Positions 49,025 through 58,281 of a stretch of DNA of 64,000 nt are shown here, one piece after another. The translations under genes were made by a program, and so were the position numbers. Each line of letters opens with the position of its first letter. Within the stretch, counting starts at the first letter, position 1. The notes under the pieces are model-generated. The model searched no databases and was not told the DNA's origin. It saw only the letters and a list, made by a program, of their open reading frames with translations. This DNA comes from Exiguobacterium aurantiacum DSM 6208 (lineage in GTDB: Bacteria; Bacillota; Bacilli; Exiguobacteriales; Exiguobacteriaceae): NCBI RefSeq assembly GCF_000702585.1, contig NZ_JNIQ01000001.1, forward strand, positions 873,001-937,000. Direction: 5' to 3'.

Positions 49025-50074
49025 ATGCAACGCGTCTCAAGTGAACTGACACAATTCCGCGGCAGTCATTACGACTTCGGCCGCTTTCAAGGTAAATACA
49101 TCAAGCGCAGCAAACTGCTCGAGAACCGGACCAACCAATGGAAGCTCCGCGTCCCGCGTTTTGAGATCGATGAGCGCGAGGCGAAGCAGGCGTTCGACCG
49201 GTTCGCCCCAAAAGTGTGGGAAGAACTGCTCGGCCTGCAAGACGAGCTCGAACTGACGCTCGCCGATACGCTCCTTCACTTCGGTCACTTCCGGGTGAAC
49301 AACCCGGTCAGCGGCTGTTCGATTTTGACGGGCGACAATTTCCTCGTCCGCAACTACGACTATCATCCGATGACGTATGATGGACGGTTCAACGTGTTCC
49401 AACCGGACGAAGGCTACGCTGTCATCGGTCCCGTCTCGCGCGTCACCGGACGGATGGACGGGATGAACGAGAAAGGGCTCGCCATGGGCTACAACTTCAT
49501 CAATCGTCGCCGGCCGGGGGACGGCTTCGTCTGTCAGATGATCGGACGGATGATTCTCGAGACGTGCGCGACGGTCGAGGAGGCGGTCGACTTGTTGAAA
49601 GAGATCCCGCATCGCGGCTCGTTCACGTACGTCGTCCATGACAAGTCGTCGAAGACGCGCGTCATCGAGGCGACACCGCGCGACATCCAAGTCCGCGAGT
49701 CGAACATTTGCACGAACCATTTCGAGCTGTTGCAGCACGAGAACCGTTACCATCTTGACGACTCGACGCGGCGGATGATGGAGATCAAGATGTATCAACA
49801 TATCGTCCAAGACGCCGAGAGCGCGTTCCGGCTCATGAACGACTCGGACAAAGGCGTCTTCTCGGAGCTGTATAAGAGCTGGGCCGGCACAATCCATACG
49901 GCGGCTTATTTCCCGGAGACGCTCGAGACGTGGTTCGCCCTCGGTGGCGACCGCGACCCGGTCATCTTCGATTTTCAAACGTGGCTCGACGGCGAGGACT
50001 TTGACCTTCACGCCCTCGACGGCGAGATCGCGACCGATATCGAGTTCGCCAACACGGTCCAATTGTGGCGCTGA
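49025..50074 (+). CDS. C45-family/linear amide hydrolase (Ntn hydrolase)
   Basis: The 349-residue protein resembles the acyl-CoA:6-aminopenicillanic acid acyltransferase group (PF03417). It has a likely N-terminal nucleophile Cys98 in NNPVSGCSILTGDNFLVRNYDYHP, the GRMDGMNEKGLAMGYNFI segment and the TNHFE motif. In this family self-cleavage exposes the Cys, which then hydrolyses or transfers an amide. There is no signal peptide. The natural substrate is unknown; relatives cleave acylated amino compounds. TATAAT at 48999-49004 is a probable -10 box. Confidence 0.8.
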   Translation: MQRVSSELTQFRGSHYDFGRFQGKYIKRSKLLENRTNQWKLRVPRFEIDEREAKQAFDRFAPKVWEELLGLQDELELTLADTLLHFGHFRVNNPVSGCSILTGDNFLVRNYDYHPMTYDGRFNVFQPDEGYAVIGPVSRVTGRMDGMNEKGLAMGYNFINRRRPGDGFVCQMIGRMILETCATVEEAVDLLKEIPHRGSFTYVVHDKSSKTRVIEATPRDIQVRESNICTNHFELLQHENRYHLDDSTRRMMEIKMYQHIVQDAESAFRLMNDSDKGVFSELYKSWAGTIHTAAYFPETLETWFALGGDRDPVIFDFQTWLDGEDFDLHALDGEIATDIEFANTVQLWR

Positions 50075-50131
50075 CTTCGGTCAGTGCTTTTTAATGAAAA
50101 ACGGGGAATAGTGATAACAGGAGGGATTTAT

Positions 50132-50410
50132 ATGAAACGAATCGGAGTATTAGCCATCATGTTGAGCACGATACTCATGCTCGGCGGATGCGTGCCGGGC
50201 GACGGGACGTACACGACCGACCCGGCCGGCTTCTTTTGGGGGATTTGGCACGGCTGGATCGCACCGGTGTCACTCATTTTAGGATTGTTCAATGACACGT
50301 ATCGCGTGTACGAAGTGAACAACACTGGTTGGTTTTACGACTTAGGCTTTTATATCGCCATCATCAGCGGTTTTGGCGGGGTGGCGGTGACGCGGAAGAG
50401 CCGGGGCTAG
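50132..50410 (+). CDS. Small conserved lipoprotein with two hydrophobic segments
   Basis: The 92-residue protein starts MKRIGVLAIMLSTILMLGGCVPGDG (lipobox LGGC) and has PAGFFWGIWHGWIAPVSLILGLFNDTYRVYEVNNTGWFYDLGFY followed by a hydrophobic stretch. Proteins with this WHGW...GWFYDLG pattern are widespread and unnamed in my recollection. AGGAGGG precedes ATG 50132, favouring it over upstream in-frame codons. Confidence 0.7.
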   Translation: MKRIGVLAIMLSTILMLGGCVPGDGTYTTDPAGFFWGIWHGWIAPVSLILGLFNDTYRVYEVNNTGWFYDLGFYIAIISGFGGVAVTRKSRG

Positions 50411-50433
50411 ACACATCTGTCTGGCTCTTTTTT
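50405..50433 (+). terminator. Terminator after the small lipoprotein
   Basis: GCTAGACA pairs with TGTCTGGC and is followed by TCTTTTTTT. Confidence 0.75.
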
Positions 50434-50528
50434 ATTGACCTACTTTTCGAAAGTGGCGACTAGTTTATTGAAAATCGTGCTATATTTTTTATTGTTTACT
50501 CAGATATTACCAAAAGGAGATAAGAAAG

Positions 50529-53500
50529 ATGGTTGCACTTATAAAGAAGAGTTTTACCATGTTCATGGTAATGATGCTGGTCGGGACGATGATTCCGCCC
50601 CATCAGACGTCAGCAGCGACGTTGATAAAAACCGAGACGAATCCGAACGTCGTGACAGGAACCACGGATCAACCCAATCAGGACGTCACCATTGTAGCGA
50701 ATGAAAAAATCGTTCGTACGAAGAGTGATGCTTCAAAGAATTATACGTACACGTTCGATAAAGCACTTGTTGGACAAATTGCAGTATATCAACGTGATGC
50801 GTACGGATTTGATCAATTGATTGACGTGACGGAACGGAAGCAACCCGAAGCGCCAGCGACACCGGTCAAACCACAAGACGCGACATATATCGGGATGATC
50901 AATGACGAGTTCGTATTTTTCACCCATCCGAACCATACCATTCACGCGACCTACGAGGGAAGAGTGAGAGATGCGATTGGTGAGTTGCGAATCCCGAAAA
51001 ATAAGGCGGAGACGGTGAGTGTGTATGTCAGTAGTCCCGAGAAAGCATCGACGCCAATTAAAACGTACTCGGCAACGGCTGCGGCAACAGACATCATTCA
51101 GTTGGACGCACCCCCGCATGAGATGTTACGTGTCTCAGGCAAGACACTACCTTATGTCTCCGTAAACATGAAGGTCGGACACGAGGTGAAGACCGGTCAA
51201 GCCGATGCAACCGGTCAATTTGATTTCCCGTTCACGGGCTGGGAGCCGCGTGCTTATCAGAATCAGACGTACACGGTGCAGGCCGCTCATTTGAATCAGA
51301 CGACTGAAGGGGTACAGGCGTTCACAATGCCTGCATTCGTAGCGACGATGGAGAAGCCGTTGCTCGTCATCGAGGAGTCGCTCACCCAGTTCCGAGGCGT
51401 GACACTCCCAGGTTCGGTGATTTCTCTCGACGGTGAGACGTGTACGATCAGTGACGAGGTCGGTTATTTCGGCTGTTACTATCCACAGAACGACCAGTCG
51501 AAGCGCACATTCACGATTCAACAAGAAAACGCGACGATTTTCACGAAAGAAGTGACCGTGAAACGCGATGTTCGTACCATTAAGTTCGAAACAAAAATGT
51601 TCGACCTTGACGACGCGCAATTGATTGGGAAGGCGACCCCGAATCAAACGTTCATCGTAACATATGAGGATCGTCGAGCCGGTTATCGACAAATCCGTTT
51701 CCGCGCAAACAGTGACACAAATGGTGACATCGTCTTTCCGTTGCCAAAACTGTATGGTGTGAACTTTACCGTCTCTTACTTAGATGAGTACGACTATCGA
51801 AATCCGCTTTGGGAGGTTCGCGCCGAGGACAATCGTCTGGCGCCTACACCGATTTTGAAGATGCAGAGTGACCGGGTTGCCATCAGCGTCCCATCGTTCT
51901 ATTATCCGAACCAATCGCTCACGTTTGAAGCGAAAATCGAGAAAGCGGACGGGCGATCGTTATTGGAGAAAGCAGATTTGAACAACCCGTTCATCCCACT
52001 CGAGGTGAACGACACGTTCATGATTCGGACCGTCCTTCAAGACGGACGTGTATCGGATTGGGTGGAAGGAAAGTTCGACGCGATTCAAAAGCCGCTCATC
52101 CCTGACTTGACGAACGATACGACGTTACTGAAAGGGACGACGGAACCGAACGCCTCACTCAAATTCACAAGCGGTGTCGTGAGAGAAGTGAAGGCAGATG
52201 CACAAGGGAAATTTGAGTTTGCCGTCGACTTGAAGAAAGTGAACGCGTTTAACGTGCTCGTCAGTGCTTCGGGTAAGGCGGATCAAACGTTCAAGTATGA
52301 AGTCAAAGATACGGTGCGACCGACGTTACGTGTATACGAGGTGCTTTCAGACCTCGGAAAACAAATGGACGTCGAGGCGAGCGAATCCGTGAATGACTTT
52401 ACAATCGCCTACTACAAAGGAACGACGCTGTTGCGGGAGGGAATCGTCAAACCAATCCGTTCATTCCCTGAGCATAGTTCTGGTTTCACGACGTTCGCAC
52501 AGTTACCGGTCTCGAACTTAAAGCCGGACGGAGTGACTCACCTGATTGTCAAAGCGAAAGACCGATCTGGAAACTGGTCGGAAGGGAATAAAGTCACGGT
52601 CAAGGACATCACACGACCAAAGTTGACACAGCAAAAATATGTATTGCCGGGGGAACATGTCATTTATGGGAAAACCGAACCGGGCGCAAAAGTGACATTC
52701 ACGTATCGGAGTGATAAAGAAAAAACAGTCACCGTTTCGAAGACGGGCGACTTCGTGATCAAGACGACAGACCCGATTTACTCGTTCAAAGATGGAAAAC
52801 ACTACAGTCAAGTGAAAATCACATCCATGGATGCGGCAGGCAATCGATCGTATGCTTACGTGTCACCGGTCGGGGAAAAAATTCAAGACATCCGTTTAGA
52901 CGGCGGTCAAAAAATTTGGTTCTATTCTCCTCTGGACCATATGATTCAAAGTCAATACGAATTCACTGTGAATGGAAAGACAGTCAAACAAGATCAAATG
53001 GGTAGTGTCATCACATGGCCGAACGACATTACATTGCCTGCCAAGGTGACGGTGAAACTGATCAATCCAGACAAAACAGTGAAATATGACGTGACAAAGA
53101 CAATCACGAAACCGTACATCGGAAAGAATGTATCAAACGTCAAATTCCAACAAGGCCTGCGTGCTGTCACGGGTGTAGGCGAGGCTCATGCGACACTTGA
53201 GGTATGGAGCGGCTCTGCTCGGATTGGTCGAACGTCAATCGATGGGACTGGGAAGTTCAACTTTAATCTCATCCGTGCCTACAAAGAAGGGGAAAGTTTA
53301 AAGTTTGTGACGATTCATAAACTCGGGAAACCTTCTTCGCTCACGATTCAGGCAAAGGACAACACAGCACCTACAAAACCAACCGTCAATGAAATCTCGG
53401 CGGTGACGACGAAAATTACTGGAAAAGCTGAAAAAGGTGCAACTGTTCTCATCACGTATAACGGGCACACATATTCTACAAAAGCGAATAACTCAGGTGT

Positions 53501-53852
53501 ATACGCGTATGCCATTAAAAAATGGGTTCCTGGAAAAAGTGTCACCATTCGTGCGAAAGACGCGGCGGGAAACGCCTCTTCTGCTGCCGTACAAACGATT
53601 AAACATGTGTTTAAACAATTTAGCGTGAACACACTTCGTTCTAGCCACATCTATGTAACGGGCAAAGGGCATCCGGGTGCGACCGTACAAGTGTACAATG
53701 GTGCATCGAAGGTCGGGAAGGCTGTAAAAGTCGACGCGAAAGGAAACTTCAAAGCGTATGTGAATAAACAACGGCAAGGCAATATGTTGACGGTCGAAAT
53801 GACGCGTTCTGGTTATGCGACAAAACGAATCAATACCGCCGTACAACGATAA
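50529..53852 (+). CDS. Large secreted protein with multiple bacterial Ig-like domains
   Basis: The 1107-residue protein has a signal peptide (cleavage after TSAA near residue 30) and repeated beta-sandwich units of about 75-90 residues. Typical signatures are TG(K/T)xExGAxVxxxx, (N/A)xxGxFxF and VKAKDxxGN. The clearest units are near residues 540-620, 695-790, 880-950 and 965-1035. They resemble Big_6/Ig-like modules of adhesins. I see no LPXTG, SLH or other anchor, and no catalytic domain. The gene is more AT-rich than its neighbours, which may indicate transfer. It stands alone, with AAGGAG before the start. Confidence 0.8.
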   Translation: MVALIKKSFTMFMVMMLVGTMIPPHQTSAATLIKTETNPNVVTGTTDQPNQDVTIVANEKIVRTKSDASKNYTYTFDKALVGQIAVYQRDAYGFDQLIDVTERKQPEAPATPVKPQDATYIGMINDEFVFFTHPNHTIHATYEGRVRDAIGELRIPKNKAETVSVYVSSPEKASTPIKTYSATAAATDIIQLDAPPHEMLRVSGKTLPYVSVNMKVGHEVKTGQADATGQFDFPFTGWEPRAYQNQTYTVQAAHLNQTTEGVQAFTMPAFVATMEKPLLVIEESLTQFRGVTLPGSVISLDGETCTISDEVGYFGCYYPQNDQSKRTFTIQQENATIFTKEVTVKRDVRTIKFETKMFDLDDAQLIGKATPNQTFIVTYEDRRAGYRQIRFRANSDTNGDIVFPLPKLYGVNFTVSYLDEYDYRNPLWEVRAEDNRLAPTPILKMQSDRVAISVPSFYYPNQSLTFEAKIEKADGRSLLEKADLNNPFIPLEVNDTFMIRTVLQDGRVSDWVEGKFDAIQKPLIPDLTNDTTLLKGTTEPNASLKFTSGVVREVKADAQGKFEFAVDLKKVNAFNVLVSASGKADQTFKYEVKDTVRPTLRVYEVLSDLGKQMDVEASESVNDFTIAYYKGTTLLREGIVKPIRSFPEHSSGFTTFAQLPVSNLKPDGVTHLIVKAKDRSGNWSEGNKVTVKDITRPKLTQQKYVLPGEHVIYGKTEPGAKVTFTYRSDKEKTVTVSKTGDFVIKTTDPIYSFKDGKHYSQVKITSMDAAGNRSYAYVSPVGEKIQDIRLDGGQKIWFYSPLDHMIQSQYEFTVNGKTVKQDQMGSVITWPNDITLPAKVTVKLINPDKTVKYDVTKTITKPYIGKNVSNVKFQQGLRAVTGVGEAHATLEVWSGSARIGRTSIDGTGKFNFNLIRAYKEGESLKFVTIHKLGKPSSLTIQAKDNTAPTKPTVNEISAVTTKITGKAEKGATVLITYNGHTYSTKANNSGVYAYAIKKWVPGKSVTIRAKDAAGNASSAAVQTIKHVFKQFSVNTLRSSHIYVTGKGHPGATVQVYNGASKVGKAVKVDAKGNFKAYVNKQRQGNMLTVEMTRSGYATKRINTAVQR

Positions 53853-53892
53853 AAAAAGTTTCTCGGGGCTAGTATGTCCCGGGAAACTTTTT
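53853..53892 (+). terminator. Terminator after the Ig-like protein
   Basis: AAAAAGTTTCTCGGG and CCCGGGAAACTTTTT pair around a 10-base loop. Confidence 0.9.
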
Positions 53893-54013
53893 GCATATTC
53901 AAAACAGAAATGCTAGATTGCTTATCTTTATAATGGAAACAGATATATTCGCAAGATGAACGGTCCTCATTTTTACGGGACAGATACTCAAAACAGGCAA
54001 AGGAGTTGATTTC

Positions 54014-55501
54014 ATGCGCTCATTTTGGATTTTCGGCAACCAGCTGTCGCACGAACTTGAGATGTTCGACCACGTTGAAGACGGTGACGTCATCGTCATG
54101 ATCGAGGCGACGTCACGGGCGATGTGGCGGACGTACCATAAACAAAAGCTCGTCCTCGTCTTCTCGGCGATGCGTCACTTCGCGGACGAGCTACGTGAGA
54201 AAGGCTTCACCGTCGACTATCACGAGGCCGACTCGTTCCAAGACGCGTGGGACAACCACTTCAAACGATATGACCCGGCAGCGATCCATTACATCGCCGT
54301 CACCGACGCCGCCATGGAGAAGAAAATCAAACAGTTCGGGAAGAAACACACACTCGTCGAACACACCGACGTGCCGCTCTTCTATTTAACGAAGGAGGAG
54401 GCTGTCGACGCGATTGGCAGCGAGCCGTGGCGGATGGACCGCTTCTACCGCCAGATGCGCAAACGCTTTGATGTACTGCTCGAGGACGGGAAACCCCAGG
54501 GCGGGAAATGGTCGTTCGATGCGGATAACCGCAACCCCCCGAAAGCCGGGCTGACGTTCCCGGCACCGATTCATTTCCGTCCGGACAAAATCACGAAAGC
54601 CGTCATTGAAAAAGTCGAGCGTGATTTTCAAGACAACCCAGGAGACATCACGCCGTTCGTCTGGCCGGTGACGCGGAGTGAGGCGCGGCGTGCGTTGAAT
54701 CGTTTCATTAAAGAGCGCCTCGAGACGTTCGGACCGTATCAAGACGCGATGCTGTCAGAAAATCAAGAGATGTCACACAGTCTGTTGTCGGCGGCGCTCA
54801 ACATCGGACTCCTCACGCCACGTGAAGTCGTCGAGGCCGCATGCGCGGCTGACGCGCCGCTCGCCTCAATCGAAGGGTTCGTCCGACAAATTCTCGGTTG
54901 GCGGGAATATATGCGTGCCGTCTACGTGGCGTCGATGCCCGGCTACGAGTCGGTCAACACGTTCAAGCACGAGCGCGACTTACCCGACTCGTTCTGGGAC
55001 GCGAAGACGGACATGCATTGTATCTACCAAAGCGTGAAGCCGGTCATCGAGCGGGCGCACAACCACCACATCCAGCGGCTCATGGTGCTCGGTAACTTCG
55101 CGACGTTGTTCGAGATCTCACCGCAACAGACGAGTGACTGGTTCAATGAGATGTATATCGACGCTTACGACTGGGTCGTGTTGCCGAACGTGCTCGGCAT
55201 GGCGCTCCACGCGGACGGCGGCAAGCTCGCGACGAAACCGTATATCGCTTCCGGGAAGTATATCGACCGGATGAGCGATTACTGTAAAGGGTGCAAGTAC
55301 AATCCGAAACATACGACCGAGGAAGACGCGTGCCCGTTCAACGCCCTCTATTGGAATTTTATCGACAAACATCAGGAGCGCTTCAAAGACAATCAGCGGA
55401 TGAAGATGATGCTCCGGAACTGGCAAGGCCGTGATGATGACGTCAAAGCGGACATCTTGGCGAAGGCGAGACAAACGATCGACGCAACCGACTCCTTGTG
55501 A
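54014..55501 (+). CDS. Iron-sulfur cryptochrome/photolyase (FeS-BCP, PhrB-like)
   Basis: The 495-residue protein starts RSFWIFGNQLSHELEMFDHV, as in the deoxyribodipyrimidine photolyase-related group. Cys336, Cys424, Cys427 and Cys440 reproduce the spacing (88, 3 and 13 residues) of the 4Fe-4S ligands in Agrobacterium PhrB. FAD-domain landmarks include FVRQILGWREYMR and GNFATLFEISPQQTSDWFNEMYIDAYDWVVLPNVLGM. It probably repairs (6-4) photoproducts or senses blue light. It is monocistronic. Confidence 0.9.
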   Translation: MRSFWIFGNQLSHELEMFDHVEDGDVIVMIEATSRAMWRTYHKQKLVLVFSAMRHFADELREKGFTVDYHEADSFQDAWDNHFKRYDPAAIHYIAVTDAAMEKKIKQFGKKHTLVEHTDVPLFYLTKEEAVDAIGSEPWRMDRFYRQMRKRFDVLLEDGKPQGGKWSFDADNRNPPKAGLTFPAPIHFRPDKITKAVIEKVERDFQDNPGDITPFVWPVTRSEARRALNRFIKERLETFGPYQDAMLSENQEMSHSLLSAALNIGLLTPREVVEAACAADAPLASIEGFVRQILGWREYMRAVYVASMPGYESVNTFKHERDLPDSFWDAKTDMHCIYQSVKPVIERAHNHHIQRLMVLGNFATLFEISPQQTSDWFNEMYIDAYDWVVLPNVLGMALHADGGKLATKPYIASGKYIDRMSDYCKGCKYNPKHTTEEDACPFNALYWNFIDKHQERFKDNQRMKMMLRNWQGRDDDVKADILAKARQTIDATDSL

Positions 55502-55520
55502 GTTGGTTTTTTTTACGTCG
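55486..55520 (+). terminator. Terminator after the photolyase gene
   Basis: AACCGACTC-CTTGT-GAGTTGGTT overlaps the stop codon and is followed by TTTTTT. Confidence 0.85.
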
Positions 55521-55533
55521 TCTTCACAATTTT

Positions 55534-55562
55534 TTGCACACGCTTCACAGGAGATTTACATT
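55534..55562 (+). promoter_or_regulatory. Promoter of the glpP-ugp operon
   Basis: TTGCAC (55534-55539), 17 bases and TACATT (55557-55562) form a SigA-like promoter with a leader of about 135 bases. Confidence 0.6.
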
Positions 55563-55632
55563 CGTCCGTTACGATAGGACTTGTGAGACCCCACAACCCC
55601 CAAGTGAATAGCAAACGGTAGAACATTCGAGA

Positions 55633-55687
55633 GACCAACAGAAGCCCTTACGTCATTGACGTCTAGTTTCTGTTGGTCCTTTTTTTA
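55633..55687 (+). terminator. Leader terminator, probable GlpP antitermination target
   Basis: GACCAACAGAA (55633-55643) pairs with TTCTGTTGGTC (55668-55678) around an inner ACGTC/GACGT hairpin, followed by CTTTTTTT. It lies between the promoter and glpP, as in glpFK and glpD leaders controlled by GlpP. Confidence 0.8.
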
Positions 55688-55703
55688 GGAAAGGGTGAGT
55701 CAA

Positions 55704-56291
55704 GTGAATGAAACACTTCGCACGATCGGTGAGGAGAAGATGATCGCCTCCATCAAGTCGCCGAAACAATTCGAGAAGTTCCTGCAATCGGACGTCACGA
55801 CGACGTTCCTCATGATGGGCACGCTCAGCACGCTCGACCGCTACGTGTCGCATCTGAAACGTGAGAACAAGACCGTCTTCTTGCACGCCGAGCGCATCAA
55901 CGGTATCAGCCTTGACCGGGACGGCATCGACTATTTGGCGAAGCGCGTCGGCGCAGACGGTATCGTCACGACGAAAGCGTCGGTCATCCAGCACGCGAAA
56001 CGCGCCGGACTCATGACGGTGCAACGCCTCTTCCTCGTCGACTCGGATGCCGTCACGTCTGGCATCAAGATGGCGAACGACCATGAGCCGGACGCGCTCG
56101 AACTCATGCCGGGCCTCATCCCGAACGTCATCGAGCACGTCGCCGGGAGCGTGCCGTTCCCGATCGTGACGGGAGGCATGATCCGTAAGCCGATTGAGGT
56201 GCATCAAGCGCTCTCGCACGGTGCGTTCGCCGTCTCGACGGGGGACGAGCGGCTTTGGGCGTCACAAGGAATGAAGGAGGACATCATATGA
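55704..56291 (+). CDS. glpP: Glycerol-3-phosphate-responsive antiterminator GlpP
   Basis: The 195-residue TIM-barrel-like protein has FLMMGTLSTLDRYV, VFLHAERINGISLDRDGIDYLAKRVGADGIVTTKASVIQHAKRAGLMTVQRLFLVDSDA, PDALELMPGLIPNVI and PFPIVTGGMI, all typical of GlpP. With G3P it binds leader RNA to prevent termination. GTG 55704 is chosen (AAGGG at 55691-55695); GTG 55695 is too close. It overlaps ugpC by 4 bases, so it regulates its own operon. Confidence 0.92.
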   Translation: MNETLRTIGEEKMIASIKSPKQFEKFLQSDVTTTFLMMGTLSTLDRYVSHLKRENKTVFLHAERINGISLDRDGIDYLAKRVGADGIVTTKASVIQHAKRAGLMTVQRLFLVDSDAVTSGIKMANDHEPDALELMPGLIPNVIEHVAGSVPFPIVTGGMIRKPIEVHQALSHGAFAVSTGDERLWASQGMKEDII

Positions 56292-57379
56292 AGTCGATTC
56301 AATTGCAACAAATCAAAAAGTCGTATGGTGACACCGAGGTCATCCGTGGCATCGACGTCACGATCGAGGCGGGCGAGTTTTTCGCGCTCGTCGGACCGTC
56401 CGGCTGCGGCAAGAGCACGATGCTCCGTATGATCGCCGGACTCGAGTCGATCACGGCCGGGACGCTCCGGATTGACGGCGTCGCCGCGAACGAGCTCAAG
56501 CCGAGCGAGCGCCAACTGTCGATGGTGTTCCAAAACTACGCGCTCTATCCGCATATGACGGTCGAGAAGAACATCACGTTCGGCCTACATACGAAAGGAC
56601 TGACGAAGCTCGAGCAGCGCGAACGTTGCCATGCGGCCGCCGAGACACTCGGACTGACCGATTACTTGAAGCGAAAGCCGCGGGAACTGTCAGGCGGGCA
56701 ACGCCAACGGGTCGCCCTGGCCCGGGCGATCGTCACCGAGGCGCCGATTTGCCTCATGGACGAGCCGCTCTCGAACCTTGACGCCAAGCTCCGCGCCAAA
56801 ATGCGCTCCGAGATTCGGCAGCTGCAACGCAAGCTGAACTTGACGATGATTTACGTCACGCACGACCAAGTCGAGGCGATGACGATGGCCGATCGGATGA
56901 TGCTGTTGAACGAAGGGGAAGTTCAACAAGTCGGCAAGCCGCTCGATCTGTACAACAAGCCGGCGAACACGTTCGTCGCCTCATTCATCGGCTCACCGCC
57001 AATGAACTTGACTGAGGTGTCACGCGTCGAGGGCGGCTGGATCGCCTCGGACGGGCGTTTGTTCCGCCCGAACACGGTCACGGCGGAAGAGACGGCGACG
57101 CTCGGCGTCCGGCCGGAACAAATCCATCCGGCAAAAGACGACGTCACGTTCTATGCCGAGCTGAAAAATATCGAGGTGCTCGGGACGGAGACGATTCTCG
57201 CCTTTGACGTCGGCGGGGCCGAATGGCTCGCCAAATGGCCGGGGCAGTGGCCGCTCTCGATCGGGGAGAAGGTCGCCTGTTACGTCGACCCGAAACAGAT
57301 GTCGCTCTTCGATGCGGCAGGTCAACGGATCGAGCCGCGTCAACCGAAACTGTTCGAGGCGTTGGAGGTGTTCCAATGA
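56288..57379 (+). CDS. ugpC: sn-Glycerol-3-phosphate ABC transporter ATP-binding protein
   Basis: The 363-residue protein has Walker A GPSGCGKST, signature LSGGQRQRVALARA and Walker B ICLMDEPLSNLD, with a C-terminal TOBE-type region (about 240-363) as in UgpC/MalK. AAGGAGG gives the start. The substrate call comes from the GlpP and GlpQ neighbours. It overlaps ugpA by 4 bases. Confidence 0.9.
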   Translation: MKSIQLQQIKKSYGDTEVIRGIDVTIEAGEFFALVGPSGCGKSTMLRMIAGLESITAGTLRIDGVAANELKPSERQLSMVFQNYALYPHMTVEKNITFGLHTKGLTKLEQRERCHAAAETLGLTDYLKRKPRELSGGQRQRVALARAIVTEAPICLMDEPLSNLDAKLRAKMRSEIRQLQRKLNLTMIYVTHDQVEAMTMADRMMLLNEGEVQQVGKPLDLYNKPANTFVASFIGSPPMNLTEVSRVEGGWIASDGRLFRPNTVTAEETATLGVRPEQIHPAKDDVTFYAELKNIEVLGTETILAFDVGGAEWLAKWPGQWPLSIGEKVACYVDPKQMSLFDAAGQRIEPRQPKLFEALEVFQ

Positions 57380-58281
57380 CGGTCGCATTGCCGAGACAAC
57401 GGGTGAAGGCCCGACTGTCGGATGCGGCGAGTGGCCTACTGTACTTGTCGCCGTCCATCGCGTTATTCGGGATCTTCCTCGTCTATCCGCTCCTCCGTAC
57501 GATTTACTTGAGCTTCTTCCGGACGGACACGCAAGGGACGCCGCTCGAATTCGTCGGGATCGGGCACTATGCCCGGCTCTTCACGAGCGCGACGTTTTGG
57601 CAAAGTGTTCAGGCGACGGTCGGGTTCGTCGCCTTGACCGTGCCGCTCACGATTCTGGTCGCGCTCGGTCTCGCCTTGCTTGCCAACGAGAAGTTGCGCG
57701 GCATCGGATTCTTCCGGACGGCGTTCTCGGCGACGATGGGGATGAGCGTCGCCGCCTCATCGGTCATCTGGATGTTCATGTATAACCCGTCGATCGGCAT
57801 CTTCAACCGCTTTTTAGAAGCGGTCGGGGCGAGCGGGGTACAGTGGCTCCTCGATCCGCAATACGCGCTCCTGTCCGTGTCGCTCGCGACCGTCTGGATG
57901 AATATCGGGTTCACGTTTCTGATTCTCCTCGGCGGCCTGCAAAACATCGACCGGACGCTCTATGAGAGTGCGGACATCGCCGGGACGGGGTATTGGACGC
58001 AACTCCGGGCCATCACGATCCCGATGCTGTCACCGACGCTGTTCTTCGTCGGCATCATCTCGCTCATCAACGCGTTCCAGACGTTCGGGCAGATCGATTT
58101 GTTGACGAAAGGCGGACCGACGAACTCGACGAACGTCATCGTCTACGCCATCTATAAGGACGCGTTCATCAACTATAACGTCGGCGGCGCGAGTGCGCAG
58201 GCCGTGCTCTTATTCGTGACGGTGCTCCTGTTGACGTGGCTCCAGTTCAAGCTCGTCGAAAGGAAGGTGCATTACCAATGA
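57376..58281 (+). CDS. ugpA: sn-Glycerol-3-phosphate ABC transporter permease
   Basis: The 301-residue protein has six transmembrane helices and the EAA loop YESADIAGTGYWTQLRAITIPMLSPT of MalF/UgpA-type permeases. The overlap with ugpC (ATGA) fixes the start. It pairs with UgpE to form the channel. Confidence 0.9.
   Translation: MTVALPRQRVKARLSDAASGLLYLSPSIALFGIFLVYPLLRTIYLSFFRTDTQGTPLEFVGIGHYARLFTSATFWQSVQATVGFVALTVPLTILVALGLALLANEKLRGIGFFRTAFSATMGMSVAASSVIWMFMYNPSIGIFNRFLEAVGASGVQWLLDPQYALLSVSLATVWMNIGFTFLILLGGLQNIDRTLYESADIAGTGYWTQLRAITIPMLSPTLFFVGIISLINAFQTFGQIDLLTKGGPTNSTNVIVYAIYKDAFINYNVGGASAQAVLLFVTVLLLTWLQFKLVERKVHYQ

Noticed and set aside
49037-50062. 341-codon minus-strand open frame over the C45 hydrolase gene
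   Set aside because: It is a shadow of a gene with clear family motifs.
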